From Fulvia fulva (lineage: Eukaryota > Ascomycota > Dothideomycetes > Mycosphaerellales > Mycosphaerellaceae), in the NCBI RefSeq assembly GCF_020509005.1, contig NC_063013.1:806001-870000 (forward strand): 64,000 nt of DNA, given 5' to 3'. Both the position numbers and the translations under genes were made by a program. The first letter of the stretch is position 1; the number at the start of each line of letters is the position of its first letter. Positions 1-10,492 of this stretch are shown here, piece after piece. The notes under the pieces were generated by a model. It did no database searches, was not told where the DNA came from, and saw only the letters and a program-made list of their open reading frames with translations.

Positions 1-1181
1 CGTCGTAGTCGAGGGGGTTGACGTTTCCGTAGGAGACGGATTCGTTGATTTTGGAGAAGACGGTTTGGGAGCTGATGATGCGCCAGCGGGCACCGCGTTG
101 TGCGGAGGCGGAGATACGCCGCCGTCCATGACGAAGGATGCTTCGGTGTTGTTTAGCTCGGAGGCTCCGTCTCGGTATGTGTTGTCGGAGACTTCATGGT
201 CACTGTGAGCGAAGGTTAGAACGTGAAATGCTATGTCTCAGAGGTAAGGGCTTCACTTACTCCCAGACCGGGATCCATGGGTACGTTTGGTGGGAGAGGA
301 GAAGATCCTCGTCTGTTCTGTAAGTAGCCAGCCTCGCGCGGTAGTCGTACAGGGTGTAAATGATGTGCTCGGGCTTTGGCACACGTCCAATGCTCTGACC
401 ATACCCATAATCTCCATCTCCAGCGTATTCGTAGATATAGTCTCCCAGATGAAGGACAAAATCGACCGAATCTTTACGAACTGGATTTCCGAAAGCGTTG
501 AAGAAGCCAAATGGAAAGTTGCTACACGAGTAGACTGCCAGACCTACATTGCTAACGTAGTCTCCTGGGTTGGGAGTAGTCTTCGTGCGGCCGAGCGGGC
601 TGGCCGTGCTGTTGCTTCCACAGACATTGAACTGGTAGTAGTATCGTGCCCACGAAGACAATCTGGTGGCTTCCACCTTGACCGTGTAGTCGATGTCACT
701 GCTCGTATATGCTGTGCCGCTGCTCTCTACGTTCTTGAAGTCTGCCGTGCGGGCGACCTTGCATTCGACGCAGACGGGTGCGGTTGAGACTGTTACGTTG
801 GGACCGTGGTTGTAGAGTGGGACGTAGCCGCTGACGGTGGAGTTGCTATTGACATCGTCGACCATGGGAGCTACCCGCGTCCAGAGGATGACCGAGTCTA
901 TGAGGAAGGTGCTGTCAGCTGCTGCAACGCGCCGTACTGCAGAGTTCTGGAGCTTCGCGATCGATCTTACTTGGATATGGGTCGCCGGATGCTACGCCAT
1001 GGGTGAAGTTGAGCTGATCAGCCGTAAACTTCTTGTCTGGAGTGTTTCGCTTGTTGACTTTGCTGAGGGATATGCCTAAAGCTGGATGGTTCTCTGAAGG
1101 TGAGCGGTAGTTCAAGTTCTTGACCCAGCTTGCCGAAACAATGGCTGAGCAAGCCAGCACGGAAACGAGAGAGAACTTCAT
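1..1181 (-). CDS. PhoD-like alkaline phosphatase/phosphodiesterase, secreted, 3' end outside window
   Basis: Metallophosphatase of the PhoD family, predicted to hydrolyse phosphate esters outside the cell or in the secretory pathway. The start at 1181 gives a clear signal peptide (MKFSLVSVLACSAIVSA). The exons visible are 971-1181, 261-897 and 1-202, with GT-AG introns of 73 and 58 bp. Joining them restores family motifs: FTHGVASGDPYP followed by NSVILWTRVAP in the N-terminal domain, then LHLGDYIYEY and VWDDHEVSDN, which carry metal-binding Asp, Tyr and His residues. The 350 codons seen are only part of the protein, and the C-terminal metallophosphatase region lies beyond base 1. The family call is solid. 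The substrate is unknown. Confidence 0.9.
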
Positions 1182-2036
1182 CTTGACAGTAGCCAGACGA
1201 GTGTACGAACTTCCTACCCCGAGAAGACATTTCGGGCGGGCAACAAGATCTTATGAACGCCTCAGAATGCGTAGGCAGCTTCCTTTCGCAGCTAGTCGCT
1301 CTCAGTCAGGTACAGACTCAGACTCACTGACGAAGCTCTCCCAAACAATCCAGGATGCCACCAATGCCGTCAATGGCACAGTCGCAGAGAGTTCAGGCAC
1401 GCGGGAACCAGGAGGCTGCTGTCCAATGACAAGCCTTGCATTCGACATGTTTCTGCAGAGCTTAGCAAGTCTTGTTGAGAGCTTGTTAGATAGCGATCTT
1501 GGCCGCATGGACGGGGCGTGAAAGTGGAGCTGTTCGCCGAGGGCTGAGAGTCGTGCACCATCTCTCGCTGGACACTGGATCGCTTGCAACAGCACACAAT
1601 GTTGGATCTGATCTAGGCTGTGAACGGCAGTTCGAAAGAGCAGAGGACTCGTGTCTCGTGTGAGCGTGGCAGTCGATGGGATAAGCGCACACATGTATGC
1701 ACGTGGCGATGCGTGAGAGAGCTTAGCCGCGTGCTCAGCTCAACGTCGATGGAAGGAAGAGCAGTGCTGCAATCATAACAGTCTGACCATGGACACACAG
1801 AAGCGCCTTGCGAGCCAGGGCCAAAAATCAAGGAGAGGATGATGGTATGGTACAGATCATGTCACCTTCTGTCTGATCCAGGTGGGCAAGCGCGACGCAT
1901 GAAAGAGACGAAAGTCTCGGCAAGCATCGAAACTCATGCATCGGTACAACACACCTTACTGCACTCATACCTCGATCCAAACCAAAGGAGCCAGAGTGCC
2001 GAGCACAGCTAACTCCAATCTACTCACACAGTACCA
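1182..2036. other. Intergenic, no gene supported
   Basis: Open frames here (longest about 130 codons, minus strand) have no start context, splice structure or motif I recognise. It probably holds the promoter of the PhoD gene and the 3' flank of the dehydrogenase gene. Confidence 0.6.
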
Positions 2037-3016
2037 CTACAACTTACTCCTTATCAGCTCCACCCCAGCCCTCCTCTCCCACGCCTTAATAACCTCCGTA
2101 TGATCCGGCCCCTCCCCAGCAACCTCCACCGCCTCCTCCAGCTCCCTCACGATAAGCCCCGGCAACGACAATGTTACCCCCATCTCCTCAATAACTTTTC
2201 TCGCAAACTTCATATCCTTCAGCAACAACTGCAGCTGATACCCCGACTTGAAGCGCCTCGTGAGGCCCTATCCTCTTCATCGGCAGCCACACATCGAGGA
2301 ACGCGGGTGCACCCCACTCACATCAGTCCTAAAACTCTCCCTCGTCGAAAAATCCCCCCAGTCCCCCGATTCATCACCTCCACCATCCTGCTCGGCTCAA
2401 GACCAAATTTCTGTCCAGCAACAAAAGCATCACACAAGCCTAAGATACTCGCGCAACTCACATAATTATTCAAGCCCTTCATCGCATGCCCGGCCCCCAA
2501 ACTCCCCATATAGAAGACGTACCGCCCCATACACTTCAAAACTGGCATAGCCCTCTCCAGCGCGTTGGGGTCCGAACAGCCGACCATCAGGGTAGCGTCG
2601 CCTTTGGACAGGGCGAAGGCGTATTCTTGCGTTACGGACGAGTCTATTAGGATTAGGGTTGGGTTGAGGTTCCGTAATAGCTCCGCCGTGTCCCTCGTGT
2701 GGAAGGGGGAGGAGGAGGATGTGTCGATGATGATTGTGCCGTTCTTTAGATGTGGTGTGATTTCGAGGAGGACGGAGCGGACGATGGATCCGTTTAGAAG
2801 CATGGTGATGAGGACGTCGATTTCATTGAGGGAAGCGTTGGTCGTTGCTACAGTGGCGTTGCCGTGTTCTTTGATGAAGAGTTCTGCTCGAGTGCGGTCT
2901 GCATCTTGGACGATGAGGCTGTACGAACTGGATCTTGAGAGAACTGAGGCGAGGGAGTAGCCTGCCTTGCCTAGACCTATGTAGCCGATTGTTCTGATGG
3001 GTCGTGTGGTCGACAT
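2037..3016 (-). CDS. 3-hydroxyisobutyrate/beta-hydroxyacid dehydrogenase family protein with one-base frame break
   Basis: NAD(P)-dependent oxidoreductase of the 6-phosphogluconate/3-hydroxyisobutyrate dehydrogenase superfamily. The N-terminus has the Rossmann motif IGYIGLGKAG. Further on are VLITMLLNG, then IDSSVT in place of the usual DAPVSGG-type loop, and GAGHAMKGLNNY with the catalytic Lys. The reading frame breaks in a run of six G (plus-strand C at about 2354-2359). One extra base would read on into a frame encoding DFSTRESF, as the family expects. A 54-bp intron (2268-2321) then leads to YQLQLLLKDMKFAR and the C-terminal helix bundle. The corrected length is about 308 residues, normal for the family. 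The break may be a sequencing error or a real mutation. The substrate cannot be inferred. Confidence 0.8.
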
Positions 3017-3271
3017 GGCTGATGTCGTTCTAGATTGGTCCTGTACAGTCGCTGGACATCAGTACCCAACAGGACAACGTTGCCAGGAACAATAAATATG
3101 CCGCATGGTCCAAGAGGTCAGCAAATATGCGTCCTGCTGTGATAATTGCTGTCGAGAACCGTGAGCAAGGACATGCAGTGCGGAGAAGCAATTCCAGCCA
3201 ACAAGCTCATCTGCCGATGCAGCATGAACATGGACCTAATACCGGGCATCCTGCCGCAGCACTTTCGTACC

Positions 3272-4474
3272 TCATATCGTCGTATCTACATCTCGGGGCA
3301 TGTCCAACCAAAGCACCAACATAGAAATGTCCACGGGCAGACTGCATCCAGCACAGTCTCCAAGTCCTCTAAACCACATCCCGCAACACCAGAACCACCA
3401 CCCAAAATCCAAAAAAGCGCCACTCAGCGCAATGCCCTCAGTCAAAGACTTTCCCGCCAAAAGCGCAGATCTCGAGCCGGCTGAGACATGCACTTTCTTG
3501 CCCGTTCCGATCAGATTGGTGCTCCTGCCGCCAGGGCAAAAGACAATGTTGAAGGTCCCACCCGCGGGAATGATGAACGTACTCTGTTGATCATCATTAG
3601 GAAAAGAATAAGCATCAGGACAAACAGCTTTCGCAGCTTTGCCGTAATAATTGTTGGCGCAATTCCCAGCTCCGGCAAACGAGCCCGTACAGCAATACTT
3701 AGGTTTCTTGTACTTTTCGCAGGCGGAGTTGCAGGCTTGGTAGGCTGGTCTTTGGACGTTGCCGCCTGGGTAAGGATAAACGCCGTCACCGGGAGCTTTC
3801 GGGGCGTTCTCGAGGAGGTCGAAGGGGCACCAATTCGACAGTGATTGAGCGGTTTGCTTGTCTTCGAAGACAGACTTGTTAGATATGCCGAGGACTTGCT
3901 GACGGCTGCTTGATCCACTGGCATCGAAGTCGTTTGCGCTGCCAATGCAGGATGGGTTTGTGGTGCTTGTGTCTAATTCTTCCAGTTTGCTGACGCCATT
4001 CGGGTCCAAGACGATGGCCATATCCAAGTTATACCCATCGACCAGACTGAGATCATAGAAAGATTGTTCGCCGTCGCCCAACATCGTGAACTCTGCTAGT
4101 GTGGCTGGAGGGTTGCCTGCCTGTCTGCACTTCTTCGGTCCACATTCGCCAGTCATGCAATTGCCATTGCTATAATCGTCGTGAAATGAGCAGTTCGTAC
4201 GGCCCCAGATCCGGCCTTGCCAATTACTTGCAACAGTGACAGTCTGATTGGCGCCCGCTGCCAGTTCGAAGCCATCCGCGGTAGGTCCGTTACCTGCCTG
4301 GGTCACCATGCCAGGCCATATCGTCTCTGTGCAGAGGTTGGAGACTGTCAAAGTGAGCTCGGAGTCCTGCCGCGGAGCGATTCGTCGCTTCGAGTGGTGG
4401 TGAGCTGCAGCAGAGAGTGTACTTCCAGTGAGTAGCAAGGCAGATTGTAGCAGCAGTGGAACGCGGCGTCTCAT
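3272..4474 (-). CDS. Thaumatin-like secreted protein
   Basis: 400-residue, intronless protein of the thaumatin-like (glycoside hydrolase 64/TLP-like) fold, probably cell-wall associated or secreted. It starts with a basic and hydrophobic signal peptide (MRRRVPLLLQSALLLTGSTL), followed by the TLP core beginning LTLTVSNLCTETIWPG. Next come the family segments GRIWGRTNCSF, GNCMTGECG, FYDLSLVDGYNLDMAI and the cysteine-rich CNSACEKYKKPKYCCTG. More than a dozen cysteines fit the disulfide-rich fold. The last 60 or so residues are hydrophobic and Trp/Cys-rich (GWWFWCCGMW). They could be a GPI-attachment signal extended by readthrough, or a missed C-terminal intron. The gene lies tail-on to the small gene at 4499, only 24 bp away. 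Confidence 0.88.
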   Translation of the reverse strand: MRRRVPLLLQSALLLTGSTLSAAAHHHSKRRIAPRQDSELTLTVSNLCTETIWPGMVTQAGNGPTADGFELAAGANQTVTVASNWQGRIWGRTNCSFHDDYSNGNCMTGECGPKKCRQAGNPPATLAEFTMLGDGEQSFYDLSLVDGYNLDMAIVLDPNGVSKLEELDTSTTNPSCIGSANDFDASGSSSRQQVLGISNKSVFEDKQTAQSLSNWCPFDLLENAPKAPGDGVYPYPGGNVQRPAYQACNSACEKYKKPKYCCTGSFAGAGNCANNYYGKAAKAVCPDAYSFPNDDQQSTFIIPAGGTFNIVFCPGGRSTNLIGTGKKVHVSAGSRSALLAGKSLTEGIALSGAFLDFGWWFWCCGMWFRGLGDCAGCSLPVDISMLVLWLDMPRDVDTTI

Positions 4475-4498
4475 ATCTTATGTAACCTGTGGATACAG

Positions 4499-4991
4499 CT
4501 ACAGCACCTTCCGCGCTGCTCGTTCCTTCTGTCTCGCTTGCTTTGCTCGGAAGACGGCTGTCTTGGCTTTGAACGAGGTACGGACGCGATTTCGCAGCAA
4601 TCGAAGCTTGAGGCGATCTCTGTGACTTCCGATCTTCTTGCTACCGATTGCAGGCTTATCCACCGCTCTCGTGCCTGTACCGTTCGTTCTGACGATCTTG
4701 AGAGCCAGCGTAGCGGTGTCGGCGATATCGAAGGGGTGCGGAGAGCTAGAAGAACTGGAGGAGCTGGTAGAGCTTATCGATGGGGAGGGAGGAGTTTCAG
4801 GTGGCCAGTAGTCTTTGACGAAGCAGTCGGTAGATTGGACGCTCCCTATCGTCGCGGTATCTAGATGCGCTTTTGAGTAATGAGGTGTTTGTGATATAGG
4901 AGACTTGACGAGAGATGCTGTCGACGTCGATATGGAACAAGATCAGCTGTCCAGCGGCTGAAGACTTACTGTGAATATCAGGAAGCGACAT
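4499..4991 (-). CDS. Small spliced hypothetical protein, Ser-rich with basic C-terminus
   Basis: I do not recognise this protein. Exon 1 is only 22 bp (4970-4991, encoding MSLPDIH). It is followed by a 109-bp intron with a GTAAGT donor and a TAG acceptor, then exon 2 (4499-4860). The joined frame gives 127 residues: a short acidic and aromatic N-terminus (CFVKDYWPPETPP), a serine tract, and a strongly basic, probably helical tail (RDRLKLRLLRNRVR, RQKERAARKVL). Composition bias, the clean donor and a long uninterrupted second exon argue for a real gene. It is divergent from the aminopeptidase gene, with 234 bp between starts. The basic tail could bind nucleic acid or ribosomes, but that is only a guess. 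Confidence 0.6.
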
Positions 4992-5225
4992 GTTGGCTGC
5001 AGCAGCGGCATTCCTGGCGATAGCGTGGTCCAATGCTGGCAAGAGTTGGTGGAAGCGCTTGTCGATGTTGAAACGAGGAAGCGACGCTGATGTCACAAAT
5101 TGGGTGCGCTGCAAGCTCAGACCCCTGAGCTGGTGAGACGAATAGCACAATTCGGGCAAGCAGCATCCGAAGCTGAACAGATAACAACAAGTATCATTGT
5201 TCATTGAGAGGAGAGTGCGATCGAT
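4992..5225. promoter_or_regulatory. Divergent intergenic promoter region
   Basis: The 234 bp between the divergent starts of the small hypothetical gene and the aminopeptidase gene must hold both promoters. No specific element is recognisable. Confidence 0.4.
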
Positions 5226-6821
5226 ATGAGACCGGGAGAATCTGTGCAGGAAGTCGGCAGAGAGGTGTCGATTAATCTGCGTCTCCGCGGCGGCGGCAAC
5301 AAGTATCCAGCCAAGAGCCATGCCAGGCGGGTGGCAGACAAGATCAACGTTGCAGAGGGCAAAGGACTCATTGTTCTCGAGGGTACGAAGACAGTGAACT
5401 GGCCCAACTCTGATATGCCCGCCCCATTCCGACAGGATCGATACTTCTACTACCTCACTGGCTGCAACGAACCTGGCTGCTTCGTGACATATCACATCGA
5501 CCGTGATCTTCTAACTTTATGGCTTCCACCCGTCGATAGCGATCCCCGGCATATGCTGTACTATGGTAGGGGAAGCACTGTCGCCGAAGCTCTGGAGAAG
5601 TACGATGTAGATGAAGCTCATTACATTAAGCCTCCTGCTCTGAAGACTCTCACGTATCTGACAATGGATGACAATGAGATACACAACTACTCCATAGTGT
5701 CCGATGACACGCTGTCTGGACCTCATTCAGATCTCAAACCCTCGACGGTAAAGCTCCGTACAGCGATCGACGCCTGCCGTGTGATCAAGGACGAGCATGA
5801 GATCGATCTGATCCGGAGGGCGAACGACATCACTGCAGCGGCCCACGTCAAAGTCATGAAGGGCATACACGATTTCACAAACGAAGCAGAAGTTGAAGCG
5901 GCATACATGTCTGTGTGTATAGCTCGAAAGGCAAAGGAGCAAGCATATGACCCCATTGCCGGATCAGGACCCAATGCCGCTACACTGCACTACTCCGCAA
6001 ACGTCGAAGACTTTGGAGATGGCCAGACGATTGTGCTTGATGCTGGTTGCGAAGTCGAACGATACGCGTCTGATGTGACAAGGACGTTGCCCATCAACAA
6101 GAAGCATCCAGGTCATTGGCCATCCCAGGAATCCGAAGACATCTACAGTCTCGTTGAGGAGATCCAGGAATCATGCATAAGCCAGATGCTGCCAGGCAAC
6201 AAATACATCGAAATCACCTGGCACGCTCATAAAGTCCTCATCGAGGGACTTCTGAAGCTCGGAATCCTCAAGGGCGATGCTCACAAGATCTTCTCCGCTG
6301 GGGTCTCAACTGCTTTCCTGCCTCATGGTCTCGGCCATCACGTCGGTCTTGAAGTACACGACGTGTCACCGGTACCGCATCCACCGGCAGAGCTGGATGA
6401 TGTAGGAGCAGACCGGAGGTACGTGGCTTGGACTGATGCTGCTTACAAGCAGTGGTCTCCCGACTCTAGTGCACTCTTACCGGGAACGAATGCGGCGCAG
6501 TCAGATGGAGCCTTCCACGGCGCGTTTCACAGAAGTGCGGCGCAACTCGCCAGTGTCGATGCACCCTCTCTAGAACCCGGTATGGTCGTTACTGTGGAGC
6601 CTGGCGTTTACTTTAACGAGCCTTTGCTAGAGAAGTTCCTGCAAGATCCAAAGTTGAGCAAATATGTCGACAGGGAAGTGTTAAGGCGATACGCTCCCGT
6701 GGGAGGTGTGAGGATAGAGGATGATATTCTGATCACCAAGGATGGATATGAGAATCTGACGACTGCTCCGAAGGGTGAGGAGATGTTGAAGGTCATTCGT
6801 GAGGCTGCTGCAAAAAGATAG
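5226..6821 (+). CDS. pepP: Xaa-Pro aminopeptidase, cytosolic PepP type (M24B)
   Basis: Metallopeptidase that removes N-terminal residues preceding proline. It has the N-terminal creatinase-like domain (KYPAKSHARRVADKI, PAPFRQDRYFYYLTG) and the C-terminal pita-bread domain. All five metal ligands are visible: Asp in VLDAG, Asp in ASDVTRTLP, His in LPHGLGHHVGLEVHD, Glu in VEPGVYF and Glu in GGVRIEDD. The 531 residues exceed the roughly 460-470 usual for fungal PepP. The excess is partly at the N-terminus, where the first 30 residues (MRPGESVQEVGREV...) look unlike the family, so the true start may lie in a short upstream exon. An in-frame stop lies just upstream of 5226. A further insertion of about 40 residues lies before the VEPGVYF motif. 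Confidence 0.93.
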   Translation: MRPGESVQEVGREVSINLRLRGGGNKYPAKSHARRVADKINVAEGKGLIVLEGTKTVNWPNSDMPAPFRQDRYFYYLTGCNEPGCFVTYHIDRDLLTLWLPPVDSDPRHMLYYGRGSTVAEALEKYDVDEAHYIKPPALKTLTYLTMDDNEIHNYSIVSDDTLSGPHSDLKPSTVKLRTAIDACRVIKDEHEIDLIRRANDITAAAHVKVMKGIHDFTNEAEVEAAYMSVCIARKAKEQAYDPIAGSGPNAATLHYSANVEDFGDGQTIVLDAGCEVERYASDVTRTLPINKKHPGHWPSQESEDIYSLVEEIQESCISQMLPGNKYIEITWHAHKVLIEGLLKLGILKGDAHKIFSAGVSTAFLPHGLGHHVGLEVHDVSPVPHPPAELDDVGADRRYVAWTDAAYKQWSPDSSALLPGTNAAQSDGAFHGAFHRSAAQLASVDAPSLEPGMVVTVEPGVYFNEPLLEKFLQDPKLSKYVDREVLRRYAPVGGVRIEDDILITKDGYENLTTAPKGEEMLKVIREAAAKR

Positions 6822-7592
6822 TATCTGTAGAAGGGATGCAAAGATGCAAAAAGCTCAAGTCATCGAAGGACACATCAATCTTTCAACTTCGACGTGTTCT
6901 TGCAATCGGAGTTGCAGAACAAAAGTCACTGTTCAAGACGAAGTTCGCGAAAAGCACAAACTCGGGACCAGTCCGGCCCAGCATGTGACTCATACAGCCC
7001 ACCTCCTTTTCTGCAAAAAGATTGAGATCACTCCACACCTAGCATTTGCCAAGACAAAATAGATGCAAAAGGATAATTCACTACAACAGTTGATGAAAAA
7101 GATAGTTCACTTGAATTAGTGAATAGATAGCTGAGCTCGGTTTCGATCCTACTATCGCCGTTAATATTCACTTCCAGCACTGAATGGATAGAGTGAATAA
7201 TACCGAGGACCTCCGGGTCGACCATGACATGGGTGTGAAACCACATATATGAGCCCGGCGCCTGCGTCGATCGTTAGGTGATGTTTGACGCCAATTGTTA
7301 CGGGAGAGAACGAACGCTTCCGCTGCCTGTAACAAGTGTCAGTATGAAGTTGCCAAGCTTGTGGTGTGAGTCACAACGTACGCCACTCAGCTTTGGTTTG
7401 ACTGCACCACTGATGCTGATTTGATGGGGTCCGCTCAATCTCAATTACTTATAACTGCACACACACTATACCCTTGCATGTGATCGAAATGGTCGCGAGC
7501 TACACTCTATCCTCTTGCCTCACACATTCACTTTGATACAATTAGACGTTTGTTCATTGATCATACATCTTCGCTTCATCAGTCATCGACCA
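6822..7592. other. Intergenic, no gene supported
   Basis: Convergent 3' flanks of the aminopeptidase and the LysM gene. Only short, unsupported frames are present. Confidence 0.6.
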
Positions 7593-8468
7593 TCATCTCA
7601 CACTACTGCTGACACTCGTACTAGCACCCACAAACCTCCTCATGCCCACATTCTTAGCGGGTATCTTTCCCTTTGCTTTCCCTTTTGCGTCCAACGGATG
7701 CTCCATCTCCCACTGTTCATCCTCCCTAAACGCCTCAATCGCAGCCTCCAAATTCCACTCGGATTGCTGCAAATACAGCACTGCGACATCATACCTAAGA
7801 CGAACAGGTACACTTGGTCAGCACAATCAGCATCCACGTTCGAACATCGACGCTGAACGAAGGGCAACATACTCAGCGACCTTACAAGCCATCATCCACC
7901 GCCTCGTCTTGTTCTTCTTCAATTCCTCTTCCTCGGATTCCAAAGGTTGCGGTGAAACAGACACACCGCCGGAGTAGTACTCGCCGGGTATTATGACAGT
8001 CTTACGGCCTTGGATGAGGTGATCGCTGAAGACGTTGTTCGCTTTGCGTAGTGCGTGCATGGGAACGCCGTAAGCTAAGGATAATGAATGTAGCGAATCG
8101 TCTGGTTTCAGAAAATGGAGGACGTCTTCGTGCGGCTGCTTCTTTTCTCTTGGTGCTTGGTTCGACTGCGATTCTGAATATGCTGGGAGCTCATCATCTT
8201 GTGGCGAAGGTTGGACGGGTGGCGGTGTCCGATCGTCCAAGGATGAATATGCTGGTGGATCTCTAAGACCTTGAGGAAGTAACGATGGTTCTGTTGTGAT
8301 CTGACAGTAGGGACAATATGTCTCGTAGCGGTTATTCTGGTTCAAACATCGGGAACATATCGATCGTCCGCAGCATTCAGGGTATCGGCCTGGGAGCAGG
8401 GCTTTCTCGGATGCCGGATCTGAGGCTCGGCCAAAGAATGAGGCACAGGTTGCACAGGCGTCGGCCAT
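7593..8468 (-). CDS. Intracellular LysM-domain protein with N-terminal Cys-rich zinc-binding-like module
   Basis: 265-residue protein from two exons (7873-8468 and 7593-7794), with a 78-bp intron. The start at 8468 (MADACATCASFF) is preferred because upstream codons in the same frame look non-coding. There is no signal peptide. The N-terminal 55 residues carry paired cysteines (CATC, CCGRSICSRC, CPYC) arranged like a zinc ribbon or RING. A Pro/Ser-rich linker follows. A single LysM (FLKPDDSLHSLSLAYGVPM through VIIPGEYY) lies at about residues 135-185. The C-terminal stretch after the splice (YDVAVLYLQQSEWNLEAA) resembles a UBA/CUE-like helix bundle. Similar cytoplasmic LysM proteins exist in fungi and are distinct from secreted chitin-binding effectors. 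The function is unknown. Confidence 0.85.
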
Positions 8469-9022
8469 GATGGGATGCAGTACGATGTAAGGACTGACTG
8501 CACCACTCACTACCAAGATATGTAGTGGTATGTCGTTGCTACCTACGATATGGAATAGACTTCGGATAGTTCGCCGTTCGAGATGCACATGTAAGACGTC
8601 AGAAGGGTCCGCGCTACATGTATCATGCTGCACGGCACGCGTGGAGGTCCGTTTGCCACTCGACTAGCCGCGATTCGGCTTTGAGCACAATCTCAGCCTC
8701 GAACCACTCCTCAGAGCACATCTCCACACTCTTGTGACTGCTTCCCCTTCATCCTTTCAACGCTGTACAACTTACCACTCTGACCACATACACTCCTTTT
8801 CAATCCTTATCGACCTTCGATCACCCACCGTATCAGCCGCTGTTTCCGTCGACACTGCCACTTTGTTTCTGCTCCGCAGCTTCCCGGCCATCTCCCCTGG
8901 TTGATCGCGTGCACCAACGGCCGCCTCCGCGACCCGGAGCTTCCTGAGCAACAAACAATACTCGCGCGCCTTTGGCGCATAGCATTCGACGACAAGGACT
9001 TGCAGTACGATATACAGACAAC
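8469..9022. promoter_or_regulatory. Divergent intergenic region between LysM gene and sur2
   Basis: 554 bp containing both promoters and the pyrimidine-rich 5' leader of sur2. No individual element can be named. Confidence 0.4.
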
Positions 9023-10492
9023 ATGGCCAACGCGACCATGTTTTACCACCTTCCACCTCTACCCGATTACACGCTCAAGCCGCTGCCTCCGATCGTGCCT
9101 GGCTTCGAGGACAAATACCTCGTCATGGCACTGCTCGTGGTGGCATACTGGGCTGTGTCACTTTTCTTCCACCTGATCGACGAGTGGGACTTGTTTCCGC
9201 AGTACCGCCTACACACACCGGCCGAAGTGTTGAAACGCAACCACGTCAGCAAGTGGGATGTGTTCAAAGATGTGATTATTCAACAGGTGATACAGACAGT
9301 GGTTGGCCTTGGACTGACCATGTTCGACCCGGAGCCTTTCTATGGCAAAGAGGACTACGACGTGGCCTGGTGGGCGCAAAATGTGCGTCTGGCACAAAGA
9401 GCTATTCCCGTGGTGTTGGGCACGATTGGGCTGGACGTCAAGACTCTGGCGAACAATTTGGGTGCCTCCCATGCGATGCTGGCAGGCGCGCTCTCTGGTG
9501 GCTTCTACCCAGAGCTCATACAGAACACGACACTCCTCGGAGAGTCTGTTCTAGCACCTTCGTTTGCAAGCTGGGAGATGCTCGTCGCAAAGGCGATATA
9601 CTGGGTTGGCATTCCTGCGCTGCAGTTCCTGGTTGCCATCTGCATCGTGGACACATGGCAGTACTTCTTGCACCGCGCCATGCACATGAACAAGTGGCTG
9701 TACACCACTTTCCACAGCCGTCACCACCGTTTGTACGTGCCATATGCATACGGTGCTCTCTACAACCACCCCGTCGAAGGCTTCATGCTGGACACTCTGG
9801 GCACTGGCATTGCCTACCTTCTAACTGGCATGACTGTCAGGCAAAGCATGTGGTTCTTCACGATGTCAACGATCAAGACTGTGGACGACCACTGCGGCTA
9901 CGCTTTCCCATGGGATCCACTGCAGCACATAACCAGCAACAATGCTGGGTACCACGATGTTCACCACCAGAGTTGGGGCATCAAGACGAACTTCTCGCAG
10001 CCGTTCTTTACATTCTGGGATGGATTCCTCGGCACGAAATGGACCGGAGGAGATGTCAGCGCACGATATAAAAGAGCACGCATTGCAGCGCAAAAGAAGG
10101 TGGATGCGGATGCGACTGTCACAGGCTCCACGCGAGTGGAAAGTGCGGAGAATGATAAGGTCTACGCCCAAGATGCGTCGAAGGCGTCCACTACCGCAAG
10201 GAAGGTGCAGTCAGCCGCAGAACCCACAATACCTACAGGCAAGGCCGCCAACCACGCAATAGGATCACGACAGCAGGTCCTGGACGACTCAGCCGCGGGC
10301 GGCATGCACATCATAGCCGAAGAGACAGCAGAAGAAGTGAAGGCACGGACAAAGTTGCGACAATCTCAAATACCTCGGAAGAGGACAACAAGTTCTGGCA
10401 TGGGACTGAAAGGGTTCGCAGATAGGGTAGGCGAGTCTTTACATGGCAAGGGAACGGGAGTACTTGGTGTGGAGAGCCGAAGTTCGAGGTAA
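9023..10492 (+). CDS. sur2: Sphinganine C4-hydroxylase (fatty acid hydroxylase superfamily)
   Basis: Di-iron membrane hydroxylase of the endoplasmic reticulum that converts dihydrosphingosine to phytosphingosine in sphingolipid synthesis. The three histidine boxes are present: HRAMH near residue 217, HSRHHR near 231 and HDVHHQ near 311, along with the family stretch CIVDTWQYFLHRAMHMNKW. Hydrophobic segments lie near residues 27-45 and 195-220, plus a hairpin before the last box. I chose the start MANATMFYHLPPLP at 9023; an in-frame ATG at 8972 would add 17 residues without family resemblance. There is no intron. The 489 residues include a C-terminal tail of about 140 residues, rich in Ala, Ser, Lys and Glu, that is absent from yeast Sur2 and looks disordered. 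Confidence 0.93.
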   Translation: MANATMFYHLPPLPDYTLKPLPPIVPGFEDKYLVMALLVVAYWAVSLFFHLIDEWDLFPQYRLHTPAEVLKRNHVSKWDVFKDVIIQQVIQTVVGLGLTMFDPEPFYGKEDYDVAWWAQNVRLAQRAIPVVLGTIGLDVKTLANNLGASHAMLAGALSGGFYPELIQNTTLLGESVLAPSFASWEMLVAKAIYWVGIPALQFLVAICIVDTWQYFLHRAMHMNKWLYTTFHSRHHRLYVPYAYGALYNHPVEGFMLDTLGTGIAYLLTGMTVRQSMWFFTMSTIKTVDDHCGYAFPWDPLQHITSNNAGYHDVHHQSWGIKTNFSQPFFTFWDGFLGTKWTGGDVSARYKRARIAAQKKVDADATVTGSTRVESAENDKVYAQDASKASTTARKVQSAAEPTIPTGKAANHAIGSRQQVLDDSAAGGMHIIAEETAEEVKARTKLRQSQIPRKRTTSSGMGLKGFADRVGESLHGKGTGVLGVESRSSR

